A stretch of 64,000 bases of DNA from an uncultured Adlercreutzia sp. (GCA_910585575.1 CAJUFS010000005.1:1-64000); one strand, 5' to 3'. Shown: positions 16,473-25,506, counted from the first letter of the stretch. The notes: generated from the sequence alone by a model not told the origin. Numbers and translations: made by a program.

Positions 16473-17888
16473 CTAGAACCGGAAATAGATGAACGGACTG
16501 TAAGCGCCCCCGGCCAGCGTGAGAAGGCACACCAGCAGCAACGCCACGCACGCCACACTGGCCAGCGCGTCCATGCGCTTTTGGACGGCCATGGGCTGCT
16601 GCATAATGCGCTCTTTCAGCTTCGGCAGCCACGGGAACGAGCCCACGGCGCCCAGCACCAGCGTGAACAGGAACAGCGGCGTAATCTGCGCCGCCAGCAG
16701 CACTTCGGCTTGGGCGCTGAGCGCTCCCCAGCCGGTGAACATCTGGCCCAGGAAGTAGAGGCCCTGCTCGATAGTGTCGGCGCGGAACAGCACGAAAGCC
16801 AGCATCACTACCATCATGGCATACAGCCAGCCCAGTGGTTTCGGCAGCTTGCGAATAGGCAGGTACTCTTCCAGCAGCAGGAAGAAGCCGTGGATGAGGC
16901 CCCAAATAACGAAGGTCCACGCTGCACCGTGCCACAGGCCGCAGCAAAAGAAGATGGTCAGCTTGTTCAGCACCGTGCGCGGCCGCCCCTTGCGGTTGCC
17001 GCCCAGGGGGATGTACAGGTACTCCTTGAACCACGTGGACAGCGAGATGTGCCACTTGCGCCAGAACTCCTGGATGGACGTGGAGGTGAACGGGTAATTG
17101 AAGTTCTCCAAGTAGGTAAAGCCGAACATGCGCGCAATGCCGATGGCCATGTCGGAGTAGGCACTGAAGTCGAAGTAGATTTGCAGCAAGTAGGCGAAGG
17201 CCGCAAGCCACGCCGCCGGCGCCGTCACGTCGGCCATGTCGGCGCCGAAGATGCCATCGACAGCTACAGCCAGCACGTCAGCAATGAGAACTTTTTTCGC
17301 CAGGCCCACGATGAATCGCTTGAGACCCACGTGCACGCCCTCCCACGTGATGGTGCGGTGGGTAAGCTGCTGGTCAACGTCGTGATAGCGAATGATGGGG
17401 CCGGCGATGAGCTGCGGGAAAAACGAGATGTACAGCACCACGTGCAGCAGGTTGCGCTGAGGCTCGACGTCTTTACGATATACGTCAATGATGTAGGAGA
17501 TGGCCTGGAACGTGTAGAACGAGATGCCCACGGGCAGAGCGATGCCCGCAATGGCCATGGACTCGTCGATGAGCTGGCCCAGCATGCCCGTGAACCACTC
17601 AGCGTACTTGAACACGCCCAGGCAGCCCAAGGCCACCAGGATGGCAATGCCCGCATACAGCTTGCGCGCCGAGGGCTTCTCAGTGGCGCCAATGGCCCGC
17701 CCGAAACCATAGGACATGACGGAAATGACCACCATGAGCAGCACGTAGGCCGGCTCGCCGTAGGCGTAGAACAGCAGGCTGGCCACCATGAGCATGACGT
17801 TCTGCCACCGCGTCTTCCTGATGAGCAGCGCCAGCAGGAAGACAACGGGCAGAAAGACGCAAAGGAATGTGAGGGAGCTGAAGACCAT
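16473..17888 (-). CDS. MBOAT-family membrane O-acyltransferase (AlgI/DltB-like)
   Basis: 471 residues with about 11 membrane helices. Family signatures are YSDMAIGIARMFGF, the amphipathic IQEFWRKWHISLSTWFKEY with IPLGGNRKG, and the conserved histidine in FCCGLWHGAAWTFVIWG followed by LIHG. It moves an acyl group from a cytosolic donor across the membrane, handing it to the DHHW partner downstream for polysaccharide or wall-polymer acetylation. The upstream region lacks a clear Shine-Dalgarno, and the gene lies 21 bases after the transglutaminase-like gene, so translation may be coupled. dltA/dltC-type genes are absent nearby, arguing against D-alanylation. Confidence 0.93.
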   Translation of the reverse strand: MVFSSLTFLCVFLPVVFLLALLIRKTRWQNVMLMVASLLFYAYGEPAYVLLMVVISVMSYGFGRAIGATEKPSARKLYAGIAILVALGCLGVFKYAEWFTGMLGQLIDESMAIAGIALPVGISFYTFQAISYIIDVYRKDVEPQRNLLHVVLYISFFPQLIAGPIIRYHDVDQQLTHRTITWEGVHVGLKRFIVGLAKKVLIADVLAVAVDGIFGADMADVTAPAAWLAAFAYLLQIYFDFSAYSDMAIGIARMFGFTYLENFNYPFTSTSIQEFWRKWHISLSTWFKEYLYIPLGGNRKGRPRTVLNKLTIFFCCGLWHGAAWTFVIWGLIHGFFLLLEEYLPIRKLPKPLGWLYAMMVVMLAFVLFRADTIEQGLYFLGQMFTGWGALSAQAEVLLAAQITPLFLFTLVLGAVGSFPWLPKLKERIMQQPMAVQKRMDALASVACVALLLVCLLTLAGGAYSPFIYFRF

Positions 17889-17909
17889 GAGACCGCCGAG
17901 GGGCGCAGG

Positions 17910-18800
17910 CTACTTGCTATAGACGAACAGTGTAGCGTCTGCCGGCTGCATGAACAGGCAAGAGTCCAAAGCGAGACCCTTCTCTTCCACGATCTGCGTA
18001 GCAACCTTGGAAGTCGGATTCTTCAGCAGCGTGTTGGTGTTGTTCGGATCGCAGATGTATCGCTTGCCCGCCTGCTTGATTTCAACCCAACCATGAGGGC
18101 GTCCGGAAGTTTTACCGGAAACAACCTTGGCGTCATAGCCGAGGCCCTTCGCGAGCCAGCAGAACAGCGCAGCCGACTCATAGCAGTTGCCGCCCTTGTT
18201 CTTGATCATCTTGCTGGCACCCGTCACGTTCCACTTGCCCTTAGCGGCAGTGCCGCCCACGGTCTTATAAGGAAGACCCGCGACATAATCGAAGGCCTTC
18301 TTCAGGCCGGCTTCGCCGGTCTTCTTGATCTTCTTATCGAGAATGTTGTTGATATTCTTGTCCAGCTTCTTGTCGCCGGTCTTCACGCGCGTAGTGATTG
18401 ACTTCGTGGCCGACCAAGCGCTGTACTGGGTCTTCTTTCCCACCTTCTTATAGGTGCGCACTTGCACGTAATACGTAGTTGCCGGCTTGATTTTCTTTTT
18501 AATAGCGACGGACGCCGTCTTGGCCTTGGTCACCTTCTGCGTCTTGGCTTTGGACATTTTGGCATTGGTGGCGTAGCGCACCTCGTAGCCGTCGGCCTTC
18601 TTGGCGCTAACCTTCTTCCACTTCACCGTCAGTGTGGTTTGCGTGCGAGTAAGCTTGGTGATTTTCGTGGCCGGAGGCTTCTTCGCCGACTTCTTTTCGG
18701 CCGCCAACGCCGAAGCGGGTGCCACGGCCACCATCGAGCAGGCAAGGGTCAAGGCCGCCACCGAGGCGATACCTTTCTGGAACATCGTTTGCTTCTTCAT
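17910..18800 (-). CDS. Secreted transglutaminase-like protein with fibronectin III domain
   Basis: 296 residues. The signal peptide ends near ALAAEKKS. A fibronectin III domain (about 45-135; GYEVRYATNAKMSKAK, TTYYVQVRTYKKVGKK) precedes a transglutaminase-like domain with the Cys in GGNCYESAALFCWLAKGLGY, His in GRPHGWVEIK and Asp in RYICDPNN, the usual C-H-D order. These papain-like folds act as peptidases or crosslinkers at the cell wall; which one cannot be told from sequence. ATG 18800 follows AAAGGA. It is the first gene before MBOAT and DHHW on the same strand. It closely resembles the next protein upstream (18982-20178), suggesting gene duplication. Confidence 0.88.
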   Translation of the reverse strand: MKKQTMFQKGIASVAALTLACSMVAVAPASALAAEKKSAKKPPATKITKLTRTQTTLTVKWKKVSAKKADGYEVRYATNAKMSKAKTQKVTKAKTASVAIKKKIKPATTYYVQVRTYKKVGKKTQYSAWSATKSITTRVKTGDKKLDKNINNILDKKIKKTGEAGLKKAFDYVAGLPYKTVGGTAAKGKWNVTGASKMIKNKGGNCYESAALFCWLAKGLGYDAKVVSGKTSGRPHGWVEIKQAGKRYICDPNNTNTLLKNPTSKVATQIVEEKGLALDSCLFMQPADATLFVYSK

Positions 18801-18948
18801 GGGCTTCCTTTCACCTTGCTCGGCGGCTTGCGGGCGCGCCGCTCGTTTTACGGCTCGTTACTTGCGTGTTACCTGATTATCACGCCGTTCGCTGCCCTGT
18901 CAACCGTTAATCATCGGTGAACCGAAGAGCGGAACGATGCCTGAGCTT

Positions 18949-18974
18949 GATGAGGCCCCAGGTGGGGCCTCATC
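18949..18974. terminator. Perfect GC-rich inverted repeat downstream of the 398-residue transglutaminase gene
   Basis: GATGAGGCCCCA (18949-18960) and TGGGGCCTCATC (18963-18974) are perfect complements with two bases between. No T-tract follows on the minus strand, so it may be a terminator or an RNA stability element. Confidence 0.5.
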
Positions 18975-18981
18975 GGATGCG

Positions 18982-20178
18982 CTATTGCTTCTTAGCCTTC
19001 TTGTATTTCATGGGGGCAGACTTGTAGGTCATCTTGAACAGGTCGAATCCCTTCAGCACATGCTGCATTTCGGGATCGTAGATATAGGTCTTACCATCCA
19101 GCTTGACTTCCACCCAACCGTGAGGCGCCTGCCCCCGCGACCGACTGGGCACCGAGCCCGTCACTGCCGTGGCATCGTAGCCCAGACCACGGGCGAGCCA
19201 GCAGAATAGCGCGGCGTAGCGATAGCAGTTGCCGCCCGGGGTCTGGTACAGATCTTTCGCATAGGACACCGACCAGTTGCCCTTCGGCGTATCGTTGGTG
19301 CGAATGTAAGGATAGGTCTTTACGTTGGCCACGTGCTTGAACGCCTTTTTCAAGCGCTGCTCCGGGGTTCCCTTGGTGCCTACCTTTTTAGTAAGCACCG
19401 TTTTGACAATGGCGTCCAGCTCTTCGTCGCCACTGTTCACGCCCGTTGTTACCGCCTTCGTCTTCGACCAAGCACTGTAGTACTTCTTACCCTTCGCCTT
19501 CGCATAGGTACGCACCTGCACGTAGTACGTAGCGCCGTCCTTCAGACCGGTGATCAGCTTGAACGTGGTGGACTTACCCGCACTTACCGTCTTGGCGCCC
19601 TTCATGTCCTTGGCCTCGGCGTAGCGAACCTGGTAACCCGACACCTGCTTTTTGTTGCCCGCCTTCCAATTCACCGAGAAGCCGCCGACAGCCCCGAGCG
19701 CCTTGCGAATCGACGTAGCCTTGGGATTCACCGTGAGCGTGTACTTTGCCGACGCGGCCTTCACGCCTTTCGTGGCCTTCGACTTCACCTTAATGGTGGT
19801 TGAGCCAATGCCCGTAACAGTCACCTTACCCTTGGCGTTAACCGTGGCCACTTTCTTGTTGGACGAAGTGTAGGTGAGCTTGCCCTTTACCTTCTTGTCC
19901 TTCACCAGTTTGTTGGTGAATTTCTTGGCGCCGATGGTCTTTGTGACCGTGGCACTCTTGAATGCCAACGGCTTTGCGGGCTTCACTGGCTCCACGGGCT
20001 TTACCGGCTGCACGCTTGGGACGGTCTCATCAGGAGTTGCAGCCGGCGTATCCGCCGGAGCCTCCTCGGCGGCCAAAGCCGTGGCCGGCGCGGTTCCCAT
20101 GAGCGAAAAAGCGAGGACTCCTGCCAGAAGCAGTGAGAGCCCTTTGCGCGAAGCGCGCTGCAGCGAATAGGCCTTCAT
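18982..20178 (-). CDS. Secreted transglutaminase-like protein with Ig-like and fibronectin III domains
   Basis: About 398 residues. The signal peptide ends near ATALAAEE; a Pro/Val/Lys linker (VKPVEPVKPAKP) follows. A bacterial Ig-like (Big_2) segment is marked by SNKKVATVNAKGKVTVTGIG, then a fibronectin III domain (SGYQVRYAEAKDMKGAK, TYYVQVRTYAKAKGKKYY). The C-terminal transglutaminase-like domain has GGNCYRYAALFCWLARGLGY (Cys), APHGWVEVKL (His) and TYIYDPEMQ (Asp). It lacks a sortase motif, so it is probably free or loosely wall-bound. The longest frame reaches 20361 through a 10-C tract; AGAGAAGAG supports the closely spaced ATGs at 20184 and 20178. It is a paralogue of the downstream gene at 17910-18800. 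Confidence 0.88.
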   Translation of the reverse strand: MKAYSLQRASRKGLSLLLAGVLAFSLMGTAPATALAAEEAPADTPAATPDETVPSVQPVKPVEPVKPAKPLAFKSATVTKTIGAKKFTNKLVKDKKVKGKLTYTSSNKKVATVNAKGKVTVTGIGSTTIKVKSKATKGVKAASAKYTLTVNPKATSIRKALGAVGGFSVNWKAGNKKQVSGYQVRYAEAKDMKGAKTVSAGKSTTFKLITGLKDGATYYVQVRTYAKAKGKKYYSAWSKTKAVTTGVNSGDEELDAIVKTVLTKKVGTKGTPEQRLKKAFKHVANVKTYPYIRTNDTPKGNWSVSYAKDLYQTPGGNCYRYAALFCWLARGLGYDATAVTGSVPSRSRGQAPHGWVEVKLDGKTYIYDPEMQHVLKGFDLFKMTYKSAPMKYKKAKKQ

Positions 20179-20346
20179 GTGCATCTCTTCTCTCTTTGTT
20201 GGCTTACATGCTTGATTCGTTGTCTCGCATGCTTGACGCGCGCCGCCATCAGCAAGCTGGCACCTACGGCGCTGCGTCCCTCTCAGCCCTGCGCCTTTCC
20301 CCAAAAGCGCAGGTCGTTGCTTACCAAGCGCGATGCTAACAAAGCG

Positions 20347-20356
20347 CCCCCCCCCC
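20347..20356 (+). repeat. Homopolymeric tract of ten C in a divergent promoter region
   Basis: Ten consecutive C lie between two divergently transcribed surface-protein genes, about 80 bases before the start at 20437 and about 40 bases upstream of a possible -10 (TATACT, 20397-20402). Such tracts slip during replication. The rest of the 258-base gap (20179-20436) shows no other feature. Confidence 0.6.
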
Positions 20357-20436
20357 GTCAAGGATTCTCATCAGGCAAAACACCCAGCGGTTCTGGGCTA
20401 TACTTACCGTAGGAGAGAGAAGAAACGAGGACCGCC

Positions 20437-21951
20437 ATGACCGCACTCCAGCCCCTTGCATCCAGCCATCTTGCAAAGCGCCTGCGAACCCTTGCGATAG
20501 CCGCCTTTGCCCTTGCGCTCGGCTTTATCTTTCTGAGCGCCGCACCCGGCGTTGCGCCCAAGGCCCATGCCGACGCTGCTTCGCCCTCGGTAGAGTGGAT
20601 CGAGAAGGCCTCGCAGGTGTACTGCAAGGTGGACGGCGTTACGCAGAAAGACGGTCTCAAGACTATTGGCAGCAAGACGTACCTCTTCGACAAGAAGGGG
20701 CGGCAGCTGACTGGCTGGCACAAAGTTGGGAAAGACTACCGCTTCTTCACCGTGGCAGCTAAGGCTAAGGGGGCCATGGTTTCGGGCAAGGTAGTTAACG
20801 GCGTCAAGCTGGACAAAAGCGGACGAGCAACGCTAACCAGCGAAACGCGTGCAGAGCTGAAGGTGCTGGTGAAAGCGACGGATTTTGTCGAGCAGCACAC
20901 CAAGGCCACCTGGTCGCAGCAGAAAAAGCTGCGCACCTGCTTCAACCTTTTGCGCGACAAGTACTCCGAGCGCACCTTCCGCAGCTTCTCGGCGAAAAGC
21001 GGCTGGAACCGTTCGTTTGCCCTTGACATCTTCACCAAGAAATCGGGCAACTGTCACTCCTACGCCGCGGCCTTCGCCTACATTGCCAACGCCATCGGCT
21101 GCAAGACGTGCAAGGTAGTGTCGAGTGGCGGCCATTCGTGGGCCGAGGTGAACGGCAACGTGTACGATCCCGAATGGGCCAAGCACTGCAAAGTCGACCT
21201 CTTCGCCTTCCCTTACAGTAAAAGCGGTTGGGGCGGCTCGCCGCGCTACAAGAGCGCTCGCAAGTACGTGGTCACGGTGGCACCCCGCACCAAGGCCCTG
21301 GGCACCGGCACCTCCAAGGCGGCATCGAATCGCTTCGCCGGCAAGCGCGGCCTGGTAAAGCTGGACGGCGCCCGCTACTTCGTCAAGAACGGGAAGGCCA
21401 TCACCAGGCAATGGCAGACGATCAAGGGAGCGAAGTACTACTTCCTGGCCAGCGGCAAAGCGGCCACGGGGCCGACGAAGATCAAAGGCACCTGGTACGT
21501 GTTCAACAAGAACGGCAAGCTGCTGACGGGCAAGAAGACACGCGTGGTGACCGTAGGCGCCGAGAAGTACCGCGTCACCAAGGCGGGCAAGGCGAAAGCC
21601 GGCTGGGATGCCAGCAAGACACATCGCTTTGCGAAGGATGGACGCATGCTCACCGGCACAGCCGTTGTGGGCGAGAAGTTCTTCGCGTTCAGTGCGAAGG
21701 GTCGCTACGACGCCGCGAAAACCGCGCAGCTGCGCCGCGCCGCAAAGATAGATGCTGATGCCACACCACTGCTAGCCCTGCTCGGTTCGCCCTCCAAGCG
21801 CATCTACACCCCCAGCTGCTACTTCATCGAGGGAGCCGACGGCAACCTCATCGGCGGCCAAGACGGACGACTGACCTACCCCCATTTCACCGTCTACACC
21901 TTCAAAGCCGACAACGGCATCGAATACTACCGCGGAGCTGAGGAGCGCTAG
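20437..21951 (+). CDS. Secreted transglutaminase-like protein with choline-binding-type wall repeats
   Basis: 504 residues. The signal segment is LRTLAIAAFALALGFIFLSA, cleaved near AHADAA. Repeats of the CW_binding_1 type flank a central enzyme-like domain: GSKTYLFDKKGRQLTGWHKV near residue 70, and about five C-terminal units such as GTWYVFNKNGKLLTGKK. The central domain (about 180-280) has Cys in SGNCHSYAAAFAYIANAIG, His in GGHSWAEVNG and Asp in NVYDPEW. It should bind the envelope by its repeats. The C-terminal 200 residues closely match the protein at 25979-27454, so the two are paralogues. ATG 20437 follows GAGGA. Confidence 0.9.
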   Translation: MTALQPLASSHLAKRLRTLAIAAFALALGFIFLSAAPGVAPKAHADAASPSVEWIEKASQVYCKVDGVTQKDGLKTIGSKTYLFDKKGRQLTGWHKVGKDYRFFTVAAKAKGAMVSGKVVNGVKLDKSGRATLTSETRAELKVLVKATDFVEQHTKATWSQQKKLRTCFNLLRDKYSERTFRSFSAKSGWNRSFALDIFTKKSGNCHSYAAAFAYIANAIGCKTCKVVSSGGHSWAEVNGNVYDPEWAKHCKVDLFAFPYSKSGWGGSPRYKSARKYVVTVAPRTKALGTGTSKAASNRFAGKRGLVKLDGARYFVKNGKAITRQWQTIKGAKYYFLASGKAATGPTKIKGTWYVFNKNGKLLTGKKTRVVTVGAEKYRVTKAGKAKAGWDASKTHRFAKDGRMLTGTAVVGEKFFAFSAKGRYDAAKTAQLRRAAKIDADATPLLALLGSPSKRIYTPSCYFIEGADGNLIGGQDGRLTYPHFTVYTFKADNGIEYYRGAEER

Positions 21952-22110
21952 GCGCTACGGGTCGTTCGCAGCGCGTAACAATCACCCCTCCGAACCGCAC
22001 CGCGACGAAGGGGGCAAATAGTCTGTGGAATAATAGGAGCAGAAAATAACCTGCGCTCGGCAGCGCAGAAGCTCATTGCGCCAGCTGGCATGAAAGGACC
22101 CGCCGACCCT

Positions 22111-22773
22111 ATGGAATTCGTCATTACCTTTTTGGAAGGCATCATCACGTTTGTGTCGCCGTGTCTTCTGCCCATGATTCCCATTTACGTGACGTACTTT
22201 GCCGCGGGCGAAGAGGTGCGCACCCCCGTAGTGCTGCGCAATGCGCTGGGGTTCGTGCTGGGCTTCACGCTGGTGTTCATCGCCATGGGCGCGCTGGCTT
22301 CCAGCGTGGGCGCTTTCTTTGTGGAGTACCAGGCGGCTGTTAACGTGGTGTGCGGCCTGGTGGTTATCGCCTTCGGCCTGTACTTCCTGGGGTTCATCAA
22401 GATCAACCTGTTCCACGGGCGTCAGAATCCCCTGGCCGGACGTCAGCTGGGCTTTTTCTCGTCCATGCTGTTCGGTATCATCTTCTCTATTGGCTGGACG
22501 CCCTGCGTGGGAGCCTTTTTGGGATCGGCGCTCATGCTAGCCTCGCAGCAAGCCTCGGTGGTAAAGGGCATTCTGTTGCTGCTGTGCTACTCTGCCGGCC
22601 TGGGTATTCCCTTCGTGGTGGCCGCCGTGCTCATCGACAAATTGAAGGGCGCTTTCAACGTTATCAAGAGTCACTACGATGTCATTAATAAAGTATGCGG
22701 ATGGTTCCTCGTGGTCGTGGGTGTGCTTATGGCCACGGGGCTGCTGGGCGGCTTCCTTCGCCTGCTTAGCTAG
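22111..22773 (+). CDS. ccdA: CcdA-type transmembrane thiol-disulfide electron carrier
   Basis: About 220 residues with six predicted membrane helices. The paired cysteine motifs of the CcdA/DsbD-gamma family are present: FVSPCLLPMIPIY in helix 1 and SIGWTPCVGAFLG in helix 4. It carries electrons from cytosolic thioredoxin across the membrane to an extracytoplasmic thioredoxin-like protein, supplied by the TlpA-like gene 24 bases downstream. The longest frame begins at 22090; ATG 22111 has AAAGGA upstream, though with slightly long spacing. No cytochrome c maturation genes are seen within the window, so the partner could serve c-type cytochromes elsewhere or general thiol repair. Confidence 0.93.
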   Translation: MEFVITFLEGIITFVSPCLLPMIPIYVTYFAAGEEVRTPVVLRNALGFVLGFTLVFIAMGALASSVGAFFVEYQAAVNVVCGLVVIAFGLYFLGFIKINLFHGRQNPLAGRQLGFFSSMLFGIIFSIGWTPCVGAFLGSALMLASQQASVVKGILLLLCYSAGLGIPFVVAAVLIDKLKGAFNVIKSHYDVINKVCGWFLVVVGVLMATGLLGGFLRLLS

Positions 22774-22797
22774 CCGCACGAATGAAAGGGTAAAAGC

Positions 22798-23748
22798 ATG
22801 ACCGAGAACGAAAAGAAAGCGGACACTTCACAAGAAGCGTCCGAGCTGAAAGACGCCGTGCTCGAAGGCGCGGCAACAGAGATCGCGCAAGAGACCGCCC
22901 GCGAAGCGACCGATGGCGAAGCGACCGATGGCGAAACCCCCGAGGAGCGCGGCGAGCAGCTGGGCGAAAACATCGCTAAGCTCGAGCAAGCCGAGGCCGC
23001 TCAGGCCGCCAATCCCGCGGCGGTCCAGGCAGACAAGAAGAAGCACATCGGCGTGATCGTGGCCGCCGTCGCCTTCGCTGTCGTGCTGGTGGGAGCCGGT
23101 GTAGCCTATTCGGCCCTCGCGCCCGCCAACCAGGCAAGCAAGATCGCCGCCAGTCCAGCTGCAGTCGACAGCGCCTCGCAAGACGCCGCCCAGAGTGCGG
23201 ACAGTGCGGGCTCTTCGGCTGGAACCGACACCGCCGCTCCTGGACCGACCAACGACCCTGATGCCACCCAAGCCGACCCCGAAAGCGGAGTTGCCGGCAG
23301 CAACGCCCCCGAGGACGCCAACACCACAACGCCGGCGCCTGATTTCACCATGACCGACGCCTCGGGCAAAACGGTATCCTTGGCCGATTTTAAGGGCAAG
23401 CCCATTCTTCTGAACTTCTGGGCCAGCTGGTGCGGCCCCTGCCAAAGCGAAATGCCCGCCATGCAGGCCGCCTACGAGCAGTACGGCAGCGAAATCGAGT
23501 TCCTGATCGTCAACATGACCGGCATGAGCGGCGAGACCCAGGAAACCGCCTCGCAGTTCATCAAGGAAAATGGCTACACCTTCCCCGTCTATTACGACCA
23601 AAACAGTAGCGCCCAGGCCGCCTACGGCGTGAGCGCCGTTCCCCAAACTTATCTCATCGACCCTGAGGGCAATATCATCGGCGCCGCTATGGGCGCTTTG
23701 GATACTGCCTCTATTGAGCAGGGCATCCAGATGCTCCAAGCTTCGTAA
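22798..23748 (+). CDS. Membrane-anchored TlpA/ResA-like thiol-disulfide oxidoreductase
   Basis: 316 residues. An acidic cytosolic arm of about 80 residues (rich in Glu, Ala, Thr) is followed by one membrane helix (about 83-106), a long Ala/Asp/Ser/Pro spacer (about 108-178) and a TlpA/AhpC-TSA-type thioredoxin domain (about 180-316). The active site is WCGPC (211-215) and the cis-Pro loop SAVPQTYLI lies near 285. It reduces disulfides outside the membrane using electrons from CcdA. AAAGGG precedes the ATG, and the 24-base gap from ccdA indicates an operon. The cytosolic arm is unusually long for this family and contains a short ATDGEATDGE repeat. Confidence 0.92.
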   Translation: MTENEKKADTSQEASELKDAVLEGAATEIAQETAREATDGEATDGETPEERGEQLGENIAKLEQAEAAQAANPAAVQADKKKHIGVIVAAVAFAVVLVGAGVAYSALAPANQASKIAASPAAVDSASQDAAQSADSAGSSAGTDTAAPGPTNDPDATQADPESGVAGSNAPEDANTTTPAPDFTMTDASGKTVSLADFKGKPILLNFWASWCGPCQSEMPAMQAAYEQYGSEIEFLIVNMTGMSGETQETASQFIKENGYTFPVYYDQNSSAQAAYGVSAVPQTYLIDPEGNIIGAAMGALDTASIEQGIQMLQAS

Positions 23749-23772
23749 GGGCGCGGTAGGTCGGGCGGGCGG

Positions 23773-25122
23773 CTAGAACTCCAGACCCTCCAGGCGATCG
23801 AACACGATATCCTTGCGGGTGAGGAAGTCCCACGGATCGAAGATCTCGTCGAGCTTATCGGCCGTCAGCAGAGCCATGGCCTCGCCATCGGCCTCCAAGC
23901 GCTCACGGTAGGAGGGGCCATCCACGGCGTTCTGAATATCCTCCCATACCTTCATGGCGTTGCGCTGCACGATGACGTAGGCATCCTCGCGGGAAATGCC
24001 GGCATCCACCAGGGCCAACAGCACCTTCGAAGAGAAGATGAGGCCCTTGGTGCGCCACAGATTGTGCTCCATCTTGGCGGGATAGGTTTGCAGGCCGTCG
24101 AGCATCCACTGCATCTTCGCGAACATGTAGTCCAGCGCCGTGAAGCTGTCGGCCAGCACCACGCGCTCGGCGCCGGAGTGGCTGATGTCGCGCTCGAACC
24201 ACAAAGCCACGTTGTCGAAGGCCACCTGGGCGTTCGCCTTCACCACGCGGGCCAGGCCGCACACGCGCTCGGCCGTGATGGGGTTGCGCTTGTGGGGCAT
24301 GGCCGAGGAGCCCTTCTGGCCCTTGGTGAACGGCTCTTCGGCCTCGATGACGTCGGACTGCTGCAGCAGGCGCACCTGCATGGCGATAGATTCCAGCGTG
24401 GAGGCGGTAACGGCCAGGGCCGCCATCACCTGGGCGTGGCGGTCGCGCGCGAGCACCTGGGTGGACAGAGGATCGGGGGTAAGGCCCATCTTCTCGCAGA
24501 CGTACTGTTCCACGAACGGATCGATGGAGGAATAGGTGCCCACGGCGCCCGAGATGGCGCCCGTGGCGGCCACGGCGCGGGCCTCCTCCATGCGGGTGAG
24601 CGCGCGCTTCAAGGCCCAGGCCCAGCTGCCGAACTTCATGCCGAAGGTCATGGGCTCGGCGTGGATGCCATGGGTGCGACCGACGCACAGCACGTTCTGG
24701 AACTCGAAGGCGCGACGCTTGCAGGTTTCGCCCAAGCGCTTGATGTCCTCGATGATGATGTCGCAAGCCTGGGTGACCTGGTAGGACAGCGCGGTGTCGC
24801 CCAGGTCGGAGGAAGTCATGCCGTAGTGCACCCAGCGGCTCGGCTTCTCGGCGCCCTCGGGAATATCGGCGTCGATGTAGTTGGCCATGCACGTGGTGAA
24901 GGCGATGACGTCGTGGTTGGTGACTTTCTCGATCTCGTCGATTTCCTCCACGGTGAAGTCGGCGTGATCGCGGATCCACTGGGCCTCCTCGGCCGTGATG
25001 CCCGCCTGGCCCAGCTCGGCCTGAGCCTCGCAGGCCAGCACCTCGATTTCCTTCCAGATGGCGAACTTGTTCTCGAGCTCCCAGATGCGGCCCATCTCCG
25101 GGCGGGTATAGCGACCAATCAC
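23773..25122 (-). CDS. purB: Adenylosuccinate lyase
   Basis: 449 residues from a GTG start. Splits SAICAR to AICAR and adenylosuccinate to AMP, both releasing fumarate. It belongs to the fumarase/aspartase superfamily: the signature SSAMPHKRNP carries the flexible catalytic loop, and HYGMTSSDLGDTALS and GRTHGIHAEPMTFG are the other conserved regions with active-site residues. The longest frame starts at 25281, but the extra residues are not family-like; GTG at 25122 follows AAAGGA with good spacing and begins VIGRYTRPEMGRIW, the normal N-terminus. It converges with the TlpA gene with only 24 bases between stops. Confidence 0.96.
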   Translation of the reverse strand: MIGRYTRPEMGRIWELENKFAIWKEIEVLACEAQAELGQAGITAEEAQWIRDHADFTVEEIDEIEKVTNHDVIAFTTCMANYIDADIPEGAEKPSRWVHYGMTSSDLGDTALSYQVTQACDIIIEDIKRLGETCKRRAFEFQNVLCVGRTHGIHAEPMTFGMKFGSWAWALKRALTRMEEARAVAATGAISGAVGTYSSIDPFVEQYVCEKMGLTPDPLSTQVLARDRHAQVMAALAVTASTLESIAMQVRLLQQSDVIEAEEPFTKGQKGSSAMPHKRNPITAERVCGLARVVKANAQVAFDNVALWFERDISHSGAERVVLADSFTALDYMFAKMQWMLDGLQTYPAKMEHNLWRTKGLIFSSKVLLALVDAGISREDAYVIVQRNAMKVWEDIQNAVDGPSYRERLEADGEAMALLTADKLDEIFDPWDFLTRKDIVFDRLEGLEF

Positions 25123-25298
25123 GGACGTTCCTTTCCTCGCGCCCCGGCGCAGCGCATCGGGCAATCGGGAGCCAAGCCCCGCCAATCGCCCAAGCGTCAC
25201 CTCAGAGGCTGCCTGCTGCAGCCGCCGCACCTTCCCAATCCCTGCGCGCCCGCTGCTTTTCCTTATTGCGTAGATTACCAAAAACGCCGAATTCTGCG

Positions 25299-25327
25299 TT
25301 GCGAAACCCCCAAGGGTCAGGTAAGAT
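25299..25327 (+). promoter_or_regulatory. Sigma-70-type promoter for tRNA-Ser(GCU)
   Basis: TTGCGA (25299-25304), a 17-base spacer and TAAGAT (25322-25327). The tRNA begins 13 bases after the -10. Confidence 0.7.
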
Positions 25328-25339
25328 ACAGCATTACGC

Positions 25340-25430
25340 GGAGGAGTGACCGAGAGGCCGAAGGTGCTCGCCTGCTAAGTGAGTATGCCCCACAAGGGCA
25401 TCTAGGGTTCGAATCCCTACTCCTCCGCCA
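25340..25430 (+). tRNA. tRNA-Ser(GCU)
   Basis: 91 bases including an encoded CCA. Acceptor GGAGGAG (25340-25346) pairs with CTCCTCC (25420-25426). The anticodon loop CTGCTAA has GCT, a long variable arm (GCCCCACAAGGGC) follows as expected for class II tRNA-Ser, and the T-arm is AGGGTTCGAATCCCT. It reads AGU/AGC codons. Its 3' end and downstream terminator are duplicated 174 bases later. Confidence 0.97.
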
Positions 25431-25465
25431 CTTTGAATGCAACGCCCTCAACCGAGGGCGTTTTT
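25413..25465 (+). repeat. 53-base direct repeat, copy 1 (tRNA-Ser 3' end plus terminator)
   Basis: Covers the 3' end of the T-arm, acceptor strand, CCA and terminator. It recurs at 25587-25639 with one difference (C to T in the acceptor strand). Similarity resumes past the T-tract with GGGGGTCGTGCGGG in both copies. Confidence 0.9.
25443..25465 (+). terminator. Terminator of tRNA-Ser(GCU)
   Basis: CGCCCTC (25443-25449), loop AACC, GAGGGCG (25454-25460) and five T residues. An identical stem recurs in the duplicated block at 25587-25641. Confidence 0.88.
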
Positions 25466-25506
25466 CATTGTCGGGGGTCGTGCGGGGGATTCGAACCCGC
25501 GAGGGG

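Noticed and set aside
25470..25500. Second tRNA gene on the minus strand with a T-arm-like GGGTTCGAATCCCC sequence
   Set aside because: Only the T-arm-like part is present; no acceptor, D-arm or anticodon stem can be built around it.
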